Assembly (NCBI GenBank): GCA_024345305.1
Contig: BRON01000013.1
Coordinates: 992,001-1,056,000 of the forward strand
DNA from: Mrakia gelida
Taxonomy: Eukaryota > Basidiomycota > Tremellomycetes > Cystofilobasidiales > Mrakiaceae
Direction: 5' to 3'
DNA: 64,000 nt
The notes below the pieces were generated by a model that made no database searches, was not told the DNA's origin, and worked only from the letters and a program-made list of their open reading frames with translations. Each line of letters begins with the position of its first letter. Position 1 is the stretch's first letter. Positions 30,201-40,985 of this stretch are shown in pieces. The position numbers and the translations under genes are program-made.

Positions 30201-32052
30201 GAGACGAGACGAAGGATACGCGTCTCGAACTCTCGAGCAGAAAACGAGACTGAAACACTCACTTCTTCAGCGCCTTCTTGACTCCCTCCTGATTCAACTC
30301 CCTGAACCCTCTCAGCGCGTTCCAGTCCAACCAGAGCTGAGCGATCTTTCTCTTGTAGATGATCTTGAGCATGCTCGCTCTCTGTCCGTTCGACGTCCAA
30401 ACGTTGATCATCCCCATCCCTCCTGCGTCCGAGGTCATCGAGTTTGACATCCCTCCGTTCGCGAGCGAGTTCGAGTCGACGAGGACGAGTCCGAGGTCTC
30501 CAGCTCCAGTGATCCCAGGAGCGGCGGTGGTCGAGGCGGAGAGGATGGAGTGTCTTCGACGACGTTTGGAGGCGACGGGACTTTGAGCTGGGTTGGAGGA
30601 GGCGGAGCGACGACCTGCTCCGAAGGCTGCTCGTTTCGGGTGGGGAGGGTGGGAAGCGGGAGCGGTAGAAGAGGGGAAGGGTTGGGAGTTCGAGTCTTGT
30701 GGGAGCGAGGAGAAGGGCTTCGAAAGGGTCGCGTTGGTGACTTTGGGAGAGTTCTCGGGAGAGGAATCGTCGTCGTTCTCGTCCGTAGCTTGGGACGCAG
30801 AGGTGTTGTGGGATTGCGTTCGAAGGCGAGTAGCGTAGATGGATTGTTGAGCTTCGAAGAGGTCGGACGTGTCGCGAGTTGGAGAGACGGAGATGTTGGC
30901 TCCTGAAGGAATGGGAAACGGAGAAACGAAGCTCAGAGTCAGTTCCCTCTTCGACATGTATCTTGGAGAGCGTTCTAGAGATGGGACAGACGCGTCCGAG
31001 AGCCTCATACTGGACGAAGAAGACTCACCTCGACTGCTCGACGCACTCTGACTCCTCCTCAACCTCTCCCTCCCTCCTCCTCCTCCCGAGTGCTGTCCAT
31101 TCAGAAACACTCCCAAACTCCCAATCGTACTCTCTCCTTCCTCTCCGACATCCTCCAGATCCTCTCTATCCTCACTCGCCCAAACAGCGACCTCCCGTTC
31201 CCTCTCCCTCTCCTCCCTGTTCTCCTCCTCCTCGACTTCTCGCTCAAGCGACTCTCCCTCCTGGATCAACCTGTCCTCCTCGCTCTCGTAGAACTTGGCA
31301 ACTTTGCGGAGTTCCTTGGCGAGGAGGTCGAAGAAGGGTTGGTGGGAGGTGGAGATCTCGTCTTCGGAGGAGGTGGGAAGGAGAGGAGCGGACTCGAGGT
31401 CGGTGTAGGTTGGACGGGTGGGCTTGGAGGTCGAAGGGGAGGAGGGGGAGGGGATGGCTTTCTTGAGGGCTTCGTAGCTGAAAGAAGAAGATGAGTTGAA
31501 GAGAAGCAGTCAGCCAAGGGATTGAAACCGAAGGGAAGCAAAGGGAGAGAGGGAAGGAGCTCACTCGACGTAGCTGAAAGGAGGAGGAACGTGGTCAAAC
31601 GAAGGTCAGCGAGCGCACGACATCAACGAACGACGGCTTCGAGAGACTCACCTATCGAGCCAGTCTCCTCGAGCGTTGAATAGGAGAGCAGTTCTGTCAG
31701 AAGAGTAAGAAGAAGAAGGTCAGCATCTCTCGGTTCGTTCGCGCCATTGGCAAGGTCTCCTTCCTTTGGTCTTCCTCAGGAGCGCCGACAAGGGAAAACA
31801 GGGTCCCTGCAAGTCCACTCTCGCACCAGCAAACGAGAAGAGAAAGCTCTTCCTGTCCCTTGTATCTCTCGAGGAGATGCTTCTCCAACGAGGGCTCCCT
31901 CATTCGTCGCAGCGACGGACACACCCTCCCTCTCCGACGCAGGCGACAGGCATCTCAACCGAGCTGTCCCTTCTGCCTCCCTCCTCGTCGCCCTCCTCAG
32001 CCTCCTCCGACCATCTATACATGGAGGATAGATGTACTTACCCAAACTTCAT
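27250..32052 (-). CDS. SPX-domain low-affinity phosphate transporter (PHO87/PHO90/PHO91 family)
   Basis: Membrane phosphate transporter with an N-terminal regulatory SPX domain. The start at 32052 is an 11-base exon (MKF plus two bases of Gly) separated by a 348-base intron from TALLFNARGDWLDR and YVEYEALKKAI, giving a canonical SPX N-terminus. SPX continues through a Glu/Arg-rich helix (about 31270-31130), a Ser-rich insert, and KIIYKRKIAQLWLDWNALRG with VKKALKKFDKITGSK (about 30360-30140), the basic helices that bind inositol pyrophosphates. From about 29630 a sodium:solute-symporter-type domain with about a dozen membrane helices begins (FIWIVALGLFVLLVSGAIPT). It includes SNVAAPTLCFALIKP and SNIGGQASPISSPQN, the duplicated Asn/Ser substrate motifs. 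The last exon most likely ends RLLGL at 27250 after a GTGGGT donor. SPX-mediated control by phosphate status is family knowledge. Confidence 0.92.
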
Positions 32053-32417
32053 TCTCCACTTCTTTTCTTTTCTTGATTCCTGATCTGACGAGGGAGGATA
32101 CGCGAGCGAAGAGGAGGAAGGATCCGCGAGTTGGTGGTGGTGATGAGGGTCGAGGTCTTCAAGCTCGTAGGATTCAGAGTAGTCGGGTTCTTGTTGTTGT
32201 AATGTATCCTGCTCGTCGAGGTTACCCGAGGAGAGGTATATGGTCGAGGATGGGAGGAGGGGGTGATTCGAGAGGATGGGGAGAAGAGAGAGGGTCGTCG
32301 TTGAGGGCACTCGGAGGAAAGCGATTTGGGCGAAGAGGCGAGGAGAGAAGAGTCGTCAAGGAGCCAACACTCACTCGACTTATCTCGACTTTCTTTTACC
32401 AGTCTCATTCAACAGCC
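32053..32417. promoter_or_regulatory. Divergent promoter between phosphate transporter and SEN15
   Basis: A 365-base region with both neighbours starting at its edges. It contains His/Ser-type low-complexity frames but no credible gene. No regulatory site can be named with confidence; I did not find a clear Pho4-type CACGTG. Confidence 0.4.
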
Positions 32418-33356
32418 ATGGAAGATCATCCTTCAGTGAGTGAAACGGATATCGCAGAGCCGGAGCTCGAAGGAAGAAGTAGACGAAACGAGACTCGTCG
32501 AAGCTGACCTCCCTTCCTCCCTTCCTCTCCTTCTCTCCCAGTATGCCCTCCTCTCCCCCTTTCTCACCTCCTCCCCTTCCCACGCCGGACCCCTCTTCAT
32601 AGTCTACAACGATCTCACACTATGTACGTTCTGCCCCTGCAAGCTCGCCGCCCACAAGGCCTCCCTTCCCTGCTCTCATTCAACTCAACGAAATCGTGCG
32701 AGCTCACACTCTCCTCCCTCCTCTCGTTTCTTTTCCTCCTCACAGCTCAAAAGTGGCACACCGTCACACCCTTCTCTGTCCAGTCTTCTGAGATTGCATC
32801 TAGCTCGAACCCAGGAGGATCAAGACCGTTCCTCATGGCGTACAGGAAGGAGGAGGTCAGTCCAAAGCTCACCTCGTCGTTTCCTCCCTCGCCCCTTAAC
32901 TTCACCTTGCTCGAGCTCACTCTCTTCGTTTGTTGGCTTGATCAATGTAGGAACGACCCCGAGTGATAATCCCCATCTCCCTCTCCGAATCTCTCTCTCC
33001 AAAATGGTTCGTTCGCGCTCTTCCTTGCTCTTCCAACCAACCCTCCTCGGTTCGCGTCGCTCCCTCCCTCCCGCTCACCCTCCCCACTCCCTTCCTCCCC
33101 TTTCTCTCCACCTCCAACCTTCATCGGCAACCACAGGTTCCGCACGCACTTCAACCTCCTCCTCTCCTCTCCAACCTACCTCTCTGCCTTCCCCTCGCAC
33201 GCTCCAGCCTCGGACGGGTCGTCGTCGCCAGCTCCAGGGGTGGAAGGCGAGACCGACCCACCCGTGATGTACACGGCCATCGTGGGGAAGGATTCGAGTG
33301 TGGTTTACTATAGGGTGGCCAAGGGGATTGAGAAGCCTCATGATGTGCCGGAGTAG
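32418..33356 (+). CDS. SEN15: tRNA-splicing endonuclease subunit Sen15
   Basis: Structural subunit of the heterotetrameric SEN complex that excises introns from nuclear pre-tRNAs. Five short exons encode about 150 residues: MEDHPS (32418-32435), YALLSPFLTSSPSHAGPLFI to the next donor near 32624, QKWHTVTPFSVQSSE (about 32750-32855), RPRVIIPISLSESLSPKW (about 32950-33006), and a final exon from about 33138. The C-terminus PPVMYTAIVGKDSSVVYYRV with KGIEKPHDVPE is the signature of the Sen15 fold, where the strand Y-x-x-I-V-G-x-D-S-S-V-V-Y-Y is highly conserved. Stop TAG at 33354-33356. It shares a 365-base divergent promoter with the phosphate transporter. A substrate, the intron-bearing tRNA-Lys, lies at 16381. 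Confidence 0.88.
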
Positions 33357-33941
33357 GGTAGCAAGGACGGGGAGGGGATTGATGAGTCGCCATTTTTTTG
33401 GAGTGCGCGAAGTGAGAGAGGGTTTGGGAGAGAGGTGTGTTCGAGAGAGAGGGATAAAGAGGACGATTTGCTTGGGTGTGTACGAGGATTATTTCTGAGA
33501 GGCTGGAGAAAGCAGAGCCAAGGTGAGGGTCGACGAGCCTCACCTCTCGATCTCGACTCGACGAGCGTTCGTCAGAAGCGTTCATCGTCAGAGATTAAAG
33601 ACCGCAGCAGAGGATAGAAAGGAAGACAAGGGCAAAGTCGAAGCTAGGTAGAGTATGTAGAGAAAGGAAGATGATCGGGAGCTGAGCTCAGGTGTGATGC
33701 AGGGGAGGAAGATTAAGTAGCGAAAGAGAGACGGGGGGAGGAGATAGGACGAGGGCTCGCTCATTGAGCGAGCGGTGAAGAGAGAAAGAGCTCGATAAGG
33801 GTAGACTAGTAAGATAAGAGCTGAAGCAAGGGGGTGAACGAAAGAAGTTCAACCTCGAGGCTCGCGAACCACGAAACAGGAAGGAAGAAGAGGAGAGACT
33901 CACCTCGATCGCGACGCGTCTCTCGAAGACGGCCTCGACGC
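33357..33941. other. Convergent 3' intergenic region
   Basis: This lies between the SEN15 stop and the MFS transporter stop. It is purine-rich on the + strand. No gene supported. A splice-like donor and a GACGCGTC (about 33912) occur just before 33942, so the transporter may have an extra non-coding or short 3' exon. Confidence 0.4.
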
Positions 33942-36479
33942 TCAGATCCTCTTGATGGGGAGCAGGAAGAGACTTGCGACGAAGTGAAAGGCCTGTAGAG
34001 AGTGCAAGTGAGTTAGCTCGAGAGGGAAACACAAGACGAGGAAGCCAACAGAACACTCACAGCGGCGATCCCAAACAAGACGGGACCTCGTCCAGCAGCG
34101 ACGAGAACAGCGTAGACGGGTCCTAGGACGAGAGGAGAAAGGATCCCTGCGATGGCGCCAACTGAAGAAGGGAGGAAGGGAAAGGTGTAAGTACCGGAGA
34201 GAAGCGAAGAGGAGAGGTGTGGAAGGGACGAACGGATCTCGAGAGCGGCGAGAGACTCGCTCGCTTGGGAGGGTTCGACGCAGGCGAGGAAGACCGATTT
34301 GAGGCAGGGTCCGAACCCTGCTGCTGCTGAGAGAACTCCGAAAGCTGAGTGGGGAAAGGAGCGAGGTCAGGGCTGAAGGAAAGGAAGGGGAGTTCGACGG
34401 GACTCGATAGAAGGCAACAAGGAGAGCGGACGTACCGACGATGACCTCTTGCCAGGCTGTTGAGAAGGCGACGAGCAGCATTCCAACCATGTCGACGAGT
34501 AGAGAGAAGTACGCGAGGATGACCTGAGGACGAAACGAAGCAGTGTCAGATTCGAGAAGAAAGACGCGACGAAGACGGAAGAAAACTCACATCGAAGTGA
34601 TTTGCGAGCTGAGCAGGCGCTTCTACGACCAGAGTCTCTCCCGCTCCAGCAACTTGATCCTGCGATGGCTCCGCGTTGTCGAGAAGAGGAGTCGTCTCGG
34701 TCCACAGCGGCGTCGTTTCGGTGTCGACGACGGCTCCTTTGATGTGGATCGGGTGTCGAAGCTGGTACTTGTGATACGCTGCTCTTCCGAACTTGAGGAT
34801 GGTGGGAAAGATGAGGACGAGGTAGATGAACTTGGTTCCGAGGAGCCAGGCGAGGACGTAGCCGTTCTGGAAAGAGAAAGCAAACGTCGCGTCGTCAGTT
34901 TCCGACGAACGACTGGATCCGACTCGAAAAGGAAGGTAGGGACGTACCTGGCCGGGAGTGAACTTGAAATGGTTCTGCATGTACATGATGAGAGCGAGGG
35001 TGGTGTATCCTCCCTGAAACAAAGAACGAAAACAACGAGATCAGCGAAAGATGGGGAGGACGAACGAAACCAAATTGACTTGGACTCACTGCCGTCATCG
35101 AGATGAAGGTGCAGACACTGAGCAAAAAGAGAGTGTAGTTCCTTCTCCCATCGACGCGCTTCCGCGGAAGGAGGAGCAGTAGAGGCTTCAGAGGGATGAG
35201 AAGGTTCGAGACCAACCTCCTCAACGACCAGCTCTCTTCCCCGACTCCTCTCTCGACGACCTCCTGTCGGACGCGAGTCTCCGGGATGAAGACGAAGGCG
35301 TATGTCGCGGTGATCATCTGGATGCCCATGGCGAGGTAGAAGGGTCCGAAGATGTTGGGCGTGAGCGTGGTGACGAGCGAGGTCGTCGCGAACGCAAGGG
35401 CGATTCCTGCCGTGGAAGAGGCTCCGATTCGCGAGTACCAGGGAGTTCTGGGAGAACACAATCCAGGGAGTTCAGTTAGTTGAAGTATAGAGGGCTGAAG
35501 TGCAAGGTCAAACAGGAGAACCGACCTTTCCTCGACGGAAGCGCAATCGGCGATGACGAGACTAGGAATGAAAGCGCTCTTTGCACCGATGGCTGAGAGG
35601 ACCGTGTTGACAAGAGCGAGGGTGTAGATGAGTGGGATGGAGTCCAAGGTGACTGAAGTGAAAGCGGCGTGGTTCAGCTCAACTGACGAGCGAGACGAAC
35701 GAAAACGGGGAGGCAGGAAGAAAGCTCACAAGCGAAGAGCAGCAATGCGATCGAGGCAGTATCAACCAGTGGGAGGCCTATGAGAAGTGCTCTTCGGCCG
35801 TATCGATCTGAGAGTCTTTGGACGGGGGACGTTGCGAGAAGACCTGGAAGAGAGCAAGCGAAGATCAGCTTCGACGGCGAGCCTCCAGCGTCCCTCGCCG
35901 CTGGTCACGATCCTCGCTCCAGCAGTGGAAGATCCAGACATAGAGACTTAGCGTACTTACCCATGCTAGCTCCAAGAACTGTGGCGATAGCGACTGAAGG
36001 AGAGAGAAGGCGAAACGACGAAAGGTCGGAGGGAGCGAGGTCAGCTTCGCCTTCCTTCCTTGTGCTCGGTGTTTTCCTCCTACCCGCCCGTCTTATGCCC
36101 AGCGCTAGCAGATGGAGTCCTCATCTAGAAATCTTCCACCAGCCTCCGTCCTCCTTTGAAGCGATGAGATCAAGCTCACGTATAGCAGCCATCAGAGCCT
36201 CGACTTCTGGTCGATCGCACGTCTCTGTCGTGGGAGGGCGAGAGGGATCATCGGACCCCTTCAACCAGGCCATGCATACCAGAAGCTTCTGTAGAAAGTA
36301 ATCGAGATACAGAGGGCGGTCAGCGATACACTATCTCGACAAGGGAAGCTTCGAGGGAGGGAGGGACAGCTCACGAAGACGAAGAGCGAAGGGGCTACCG
36401 TCGTACCCATGGCGAAGGCGAGCAGAGAGTTGTAGGGAATCAGCCTCGACAGGATCTTCGCTGAGGAGTGGGGAGCCAT
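33942..36479 (-). CDS. Major facilitator superfamily transporter (TetA/HIAT1-like)
   Basis: Polytopic transporter of the MFS, substrate unknown. The ATG at 36479 gives MAPHSSAKILSRLIPYNSLL. Membrane helices follow across about ten exons, among them SRLIPYNSLLAFAMGTTVAP. The loop LSDRYGRRALLIG (about 35820-35790) is the MFS motif A between helices 2 and 3 (D-R-x-G-R-R). Later helices include LIYTLALVNTVLSAIGAKSA (about 35640), YLAMGIQMITATYAFVFIPE (about 35330-35280) and YVLAWLLGTKFIYLVLIFPT (about 34860-34800). A charged central loop with poly-Leu/Glu precedes RRNYTLFLLSVCTFISMTA. C-terminal helices end in FHFVASLFLLPIKRI and stop TGA at 33942-33944. The single-domain layout, motif A and IP-rich helix ends recall the tetracycline-resistance/HIAT1-like branch; that sub-family call is tentative. 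Confidence 0.88.
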
Positions 36480-36991
36480 AGCGACGAGAGGGCGATGGTG
36501 GTTGAGGTCCGAAAGGCAGACTGCCTGGGGGCGAGATAGCGGTTGCAAGCGAGGGAGGGAAGGAATCGAAGCGAGCTCGGAGTGAGCTCGCATGGAGCTG
36601 TTTCCTTGGAGAGGGGGCTCGGCTGCCTGAACTGGCTGAAGATTTTCTCGTCAACTTATAGAGAGGCAGGATGTACTTCGAAAGCAGATGGTAGAAGGTC
36701 AAGCAAAAATGTAAGGCAAAAAAACGTAGACGTCGTCGTTTCAGGCTTCACCTTCCTCCGCGGAGAGGGGAAGCTGGGTTCGAGGGTCGCGACGCGTCCC
36801 TCCTCTCTCTTCCTCCGTCCCTCCACTCTCCCCTGCTTCCTTCTTCCCCTGCATGGCTGAAGAGGCAGGAATCATGGTCCCTATTTTTCCGTCCGCAACG
36901 TCCACCTTCTCTCTCTCTTTCCCTCTTCCTCTTCCCTCTCCCACTCTTTCCGCTCTCCCCTTCCCTCCCCTCCTCTCCCCCTCACTCAACC
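36480..36991. promoter_or_regulatory. Divergent intergenic region upstream of MFS transporter and secreted peptide gene
   Basis: Both neighbours begin here. One GACGCGTC copy occurs at about 36792. A long CT-rich run (about 36800-36990) ends at the ATG of the secreted peptide. No coding sequence supported. Confidence 0.4.
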
Positions 36992-37353
36992 ATGAAGTTC
37001 TTCGCCTCCTCCTCCCTCCTCCTCGTCCTCCTCGTTGGCTCTTCAGCCGTTTCTGCCGCTCACCTCAAGCGTGAGTCTTCCTCGCTCCTCGACTCTCGAC
37101 GTCTCTCTCGCCTTTCGCCCCCTGACCATCTTCTCTCTCTTTCCTCTTCTCGCCTTCTCCAGAGGCCACTCGACAAGTGATCGTCGCTCGACAGAACCTC
37201 GGTCCCGTCCCTCTGGCTGCTCGAGTGTCTCCCTCAGCTCGACCCAACTCCAACAACAATGCGGGTGGGTCGAACTCGCAACACGGAAACCCTCACGGAA
37301 ACCAGAACTCTCACAACAACAACAACAACAACAACAACAACAGACACCACTAG
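36992..37353 (+). CDS. Small secreted Asn-rich peptide precursor
   Basis: Two exons. The first (36992 to about 37070) encodes a classic signal peptide, MKFFASSSLLLVLLVGSSAV followed by SAAHLK, with likely cleavage after SAA. An intron of about 90 bases follows. The second exon (from about 37163) gives QATRQVIVARQNLGPVPLAA, a Ser/Pro/Arg linker, repeated His/Gly/Asn segments, ten consecutive Asn residues and a terminal RHH; stop TAG at 37351-37353. The predicted precursor is about 90 residues and the mature product under 75, with no cysteine. The family is not recognised. It could be a cell-wall or signalling peptide. The signal peptide and a clean splice make a real gene likely, but low complexity limits certainty. 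Confidence 0.66.
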
Positions 37354-38133
37354 AGGTCAGTAGTCAGCTCAGACTCTACTCTCGCTGGGGTTAGGCTGGT
37401 CTGCGGGGGGTGCTTGTTGCGAGGACGACTTGCGCGGCTCGAGTCGCTCAACCCTCCCTTCGCTCGAAGTTCAATCAAAACAAAACCCCCCTGACCGCCT
37501 CCTCCGTTCTCTGCTCATCTCCAGTCCTCCGAGCCCAGCTCGCACGCTCAGCATTTCACCCTCCCTCACCATCGGACTTTTCACCTCTCCTACATAGACT
37601 TTGCGCTCTTCGCTCTCCTCTGCAATTCTTTCGTTTTCGACGCGTCGCTAGAATCCCGTTTTTTTGCTTTCCCCCCTCGTCTGCGCTCATCCCACCTCTC
37701 TCTCTTCCTCGGATCAGTTTTCCTATTCACCGGATTCGCTCGCGTCTCGGCTTTGTTCACTTTCCTCTTTGCTTCCTCTTCAAACTCGTAGACTAGATCT
37801 TTCGCCTCGTCGCAGCTTGCCCGCTTGCTCGATCACACTCTCGTTTCAAACACATCACTCTCCTTTTGCTCCCCTTGCTTTGCCTCATCATCGAACGCGT
37901 CGATTGAATCGTCTGCGTTTTCGGTCTAAACTTCCGCGGTCAAAAGACGACGGAGACGAAAAACTGCGAGAAAGAAAAAGAACGAGAACGTCGCGTCGCG
38001 AGATAAATACAGACAAGAAAAACATAACGATCAACTCCCACTCCACCTTCCATCTCCTTCCGCCACCCTGGATATCTAGTTAAGTGAAAGGATGGAGCAG
38101 TGGAGCGACGGCGAGAACGTCCTCGAATCGAAT
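37354..38133. other. Convergent intergenic region, pyrimidine-rich
   Basis: 780 bases between the secreted peptide stop and the RAE1 stop. The + strand is very CT-rich to about 37900. A GACGCGTC is present at about 37638 and a relative (GAACGCGTCGATT) at about 37898. Splice-like signals occur, including a CTGAC at about 37490, so the peptide transcript may have a long spliced 3' region. No protein-like frame found. Confidence 0.4.
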
Positions 38134-40733
38134 CTACCGCGTCTTGGGTTTAGGAGCGATCTCCTCAAGCTTGACGGGATGCAACCTGACTCTCGTTCCG
38201 AGTCCAGGAACGTTCCCAGCGTGTCCTTTCGACCAGTCGTACGAGACTCCGGCGGCGAGGAAGGTCTGTTTCGATCGAACGAGGGGAGAAGAGTGGTCAG
38301 CAAGATCGACAGGGAGAGAGACAAGGAGGGAGGGAGAGGGGACGAACAGAGTTGTGGTTGAAGGAGAGGGAAACGATGGGAGTCATGGGAGTTGAGGGTG
38401 AGATTGGAGGGAAGGCGTCGAGAGCTGAGGATTGAGAGAAGAGACGAGAGGTCAGCGAGGAGCGTTCGGGACGAAGGAAGGGAAAGAGGGACGAGAGACG
38501 CGACGAACTCTTCAGCTTCGACCGGTTGTCGTGGTCCCAGAACGAGATTCGACCATCGGCTCCACCTGAAAAGGAAACGAAGAAAAGCGGGAGCGAGTTG
38601 GGTCAGCGTGTGCTGCTTCTGGTCAAGCGAAAGGAGGACGTGATCGCGAGAAACAACTGAAAACTCACCAGTCGCAAACGTTCCGTATCCCTTCGCCTTC
38701 TCGAACGCCATCGCGTTGACTCCGTACACAGCGACCTGCTCTCCGGCCTTGGGAGCATCCGGAAGTCGATGGCACTTGAACGAGAAGTTCTTACTGCGGG
38801 TTCGAAGAAGAAAAAGAGACGCGTCCAAGAGTCAGCTTGAGGTTCGCGGAGGCGAACGACAGAAGAGAGGACGAACGCTAACGACTCCTTCTCCATGTGC
38901 CTGAGGAGAAGGTAGAAGAGGGAGAGAGGGGTCAGTCTCTGCTTCATCGACGCGGCCATGCTCGAGGAACGAGGGAAAGCGGGAAATGTACGAGGAACTC
39001 ACTGAATCGCGACCCTTCCCTCCACACTTCCAACAGCGAATCCCTTGGCCGAAGGGAAGCATCCGACGACTCGAGTTTGATGCTTCAGCGGCGAGTCTTG
39101 TCCCTGGGGATCGAGTAGAAACCAAGCAGAGAGCAGAGCGCGTCAGTTGGCGTCGTCGAGGAAGGACGGAGAGTGGACTGAACGGATTACAGGACGACGA
39201 ACCTTGAAGATCACTCCCGGGTTGTTCAGATCGAAGATCTGGATGGTCTTATCTCCACATCCAACGACCATGAGAGGGTTCTGCACGTCCAGGGTGCTAA
39301 GAAAGAGCGAGACAGACGAAGAAGACGCCTCAGTCGACTCGTTCGAGGGCGTCTGAGCTGGACGCGACTTACTAAGCTTTCGCAGGAAGAGCAACGGTTG
39401 CCACGGGGTTTGCTAAGGTCGCGTGTTAGTAGAGTAGAGGTCAGTGATCGGCGACGCGAGGAGGGAAGAGGGAGAGGAACAAGAAGTCCAACGAAGGAGG
39501 GCAGACTCACACGTTCTCAGATCCCAGTACTTCAACACCTTATCCCAACCAGCAGTCACCAAGAATCCACTTCCGTTCGCCTGAGGAACCCATCGACAAG
39601 CCTTGATCGGAGCGTCGTGAGCGGCGATTTGAGCTGTCGAAAGAGGACGAAGGGAGGAGCGAGGAACGAGAGGAAGGAGGGAGGTCAGCTCTCGAATTCA
39701 GGTCGATCGTTGTCCCAGGTAGAGCTCCTGTATGCTAGGAGACCGTGAGGCATCAAGCAGGAAGGCGAGGCGGGCGTGGGATGATGTGGGAAAGGGAGGG
39801 CTGAAGGAAAGCACAGACGCGAGGGAAGGCAGAACTCACAAGAGGAACCTGAGGCGAGATCGTACATCCTTCCAGCCTTATCGGCTCCTACTGAGATACA
39901 CTTGCTTCCGTCCTGTGAGAAAAAGGTTCGGATACAATGCAAAGAGTTAGCTCCCAGCTCGAGTCGAGCTCACAACCTCTCCTTCTCGTGCTGAGCTCGA
40001 CAATCCAGGGGAAGGACTCACCGGCAGCCAGCACATGTCAAAAACGGGAGCCTCGTGCTTGTACTCAGCCTTCTGCTGAGACTGTCCCTGAGCGTTGGTC
40101 TCGTAGAGTCGAACCTGAAGAGAAGGGAGGAGGAAGAGGAGAAGGGAGGAGAGGAGGTCAGCTCGAGGTTCGAAGGAAGGAGAGGTGGTAGGACGGGTGG
40201 CGAAGCGGATAACTCTGCAGCTGGATGCTCAAGAGAGAGTCGCGAGATAAGCGCTCGGCGCCACGTGATCTCTCTACCCTTCGTCGGTAGAAGGGGGAGA
40301 TGTCGAAGGAAGGAGGGAGCGCGAAGGAGGGAAGGATGGTTGAGGCGAGCTCGAGCTCAGCTCGTCCTCCTCTTCTCAATAAGAGAGGAGAACAAAATGA
40401 CCTCCACTCCAAAGGCATGAGCCTCTAGCTTCACCCTCAGAGCTCCTCAAGTGCCTCGAAGGTGGATAGCAGCTCCAGGAGCTCTTCGAGCGGGAGGAGG
40501 TTGAACGAGCGTTCCTCCGCTTCCCTCCTCCTTCCTTCCTCCGAGCTCCTGCTCTTTCCTTCCTTCGATCTACAGAGACGCTGTCGAGCAGGATGAGATG
40601 TACTCACAGCGTTGTCCCAACTTGTTACTCCCAAGATATCTGCTGTTGGACTGAAGGAGACGGCTGAGATTGAGTCGGTGGGAGGGGAGACGATCTCAGT
40701 GTCCTGAGACGTCTGAGCGAGGACCATAGACAT
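38134..40733 (-). CDS. RAE1: mRNA export factor RAE1/GLE2 (WD40 protein)
   Basis: Nuclear-pore WD40 protein that binds the GLEBS motif of Nup98-type nucleoporins and supports mRNA export. The ATG at 40733 gives MSMVLAQTSQDTEIVSPPTD then SISAVSFSPTADILGVTSWD, the family's first blade. Next come RLYETNAQGQSQQKAEYKHE (about 40110), SGFLVTAGWDKVLKYWDLRT (about 39560), PLMVVGCGDKTIQIFDLNNP (about 39270), the long SVEGRVAIQHMEK blade, KNFSFKCHR, VNAMAFEKAKGYGTFATGGADGR-type repeat (about 38700) and the diagnostic VSYDWSKGH near the C-terminus (about 38240). Stop TAG at 38134-38136. About nine introns are short, but the first is 493 bases (40115-40607). The family call is unambiguous. An alternative start six bases upstream or downstream cannot be excluded. 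Confidence 0.96.
40195..40310. other. Foldable element inside the long first intron of RAE1
   Basis: In the 493-base intron 40115-40607, a non-pyrimidine island stands out from CT-rich flanks. On the + strand it contains TGGCGAAGCGG, which fits a tRNA-like A box, and an AGATAA (ANANNA-type) hinge at about 40245. A hairpin follows in which ATCTCTCTACC pairs with GGTAGAAGGGGGAGAT around a CTTCGTC loop (about 40278-40311). There is no matching B box and no complementary acceptor stem, so it is not a standard tRNA. It may be an intronic snoRNA-like RNA on either strand, or chance structure. Confidence 0.22.
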
Positions 40734-40985
40734 GGCGACCGAGAGTTTTGCGAGGGAACGGAAGGTAGGATGAAAGAAAGGAAGAGGGAGTGGATGTAGA
40801 GGATACGAGGTGTCGAAAGGCTTGACGTTGAGAGGGAAGCTGAAAGAGGCGACCCTCGACGGGACGAGTCGAAATTGAAGTGAAGCGTCGTCGAGGTGCT
40901 TCTGTTGATCCACAAACCGCCATCCTTTCAACTCTTCTTGTTCATCTGTCGTCGGCTCTTGCATGTCAGGAAGGATACCTCAAGA

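Noticed and set aside
30359..31494. Gly/Val/Glu-rich frames on the + strand opposite the phosphate transporter SPX exons
   Set aside because: They are antisense shadows of the Ser/Pro-rich SPX insert; the minus-strand frame carries the conserved SPX helices and splice sites.
40195..40310. A standard tRNA gene in the RAE1 intron
   Set aside because: An A-box-like TGGCGAAGCGG is present, but there is no GGTTCGANNCC B box at the right distance and the 5' and 3' ends do not pair as an acceptor stem.
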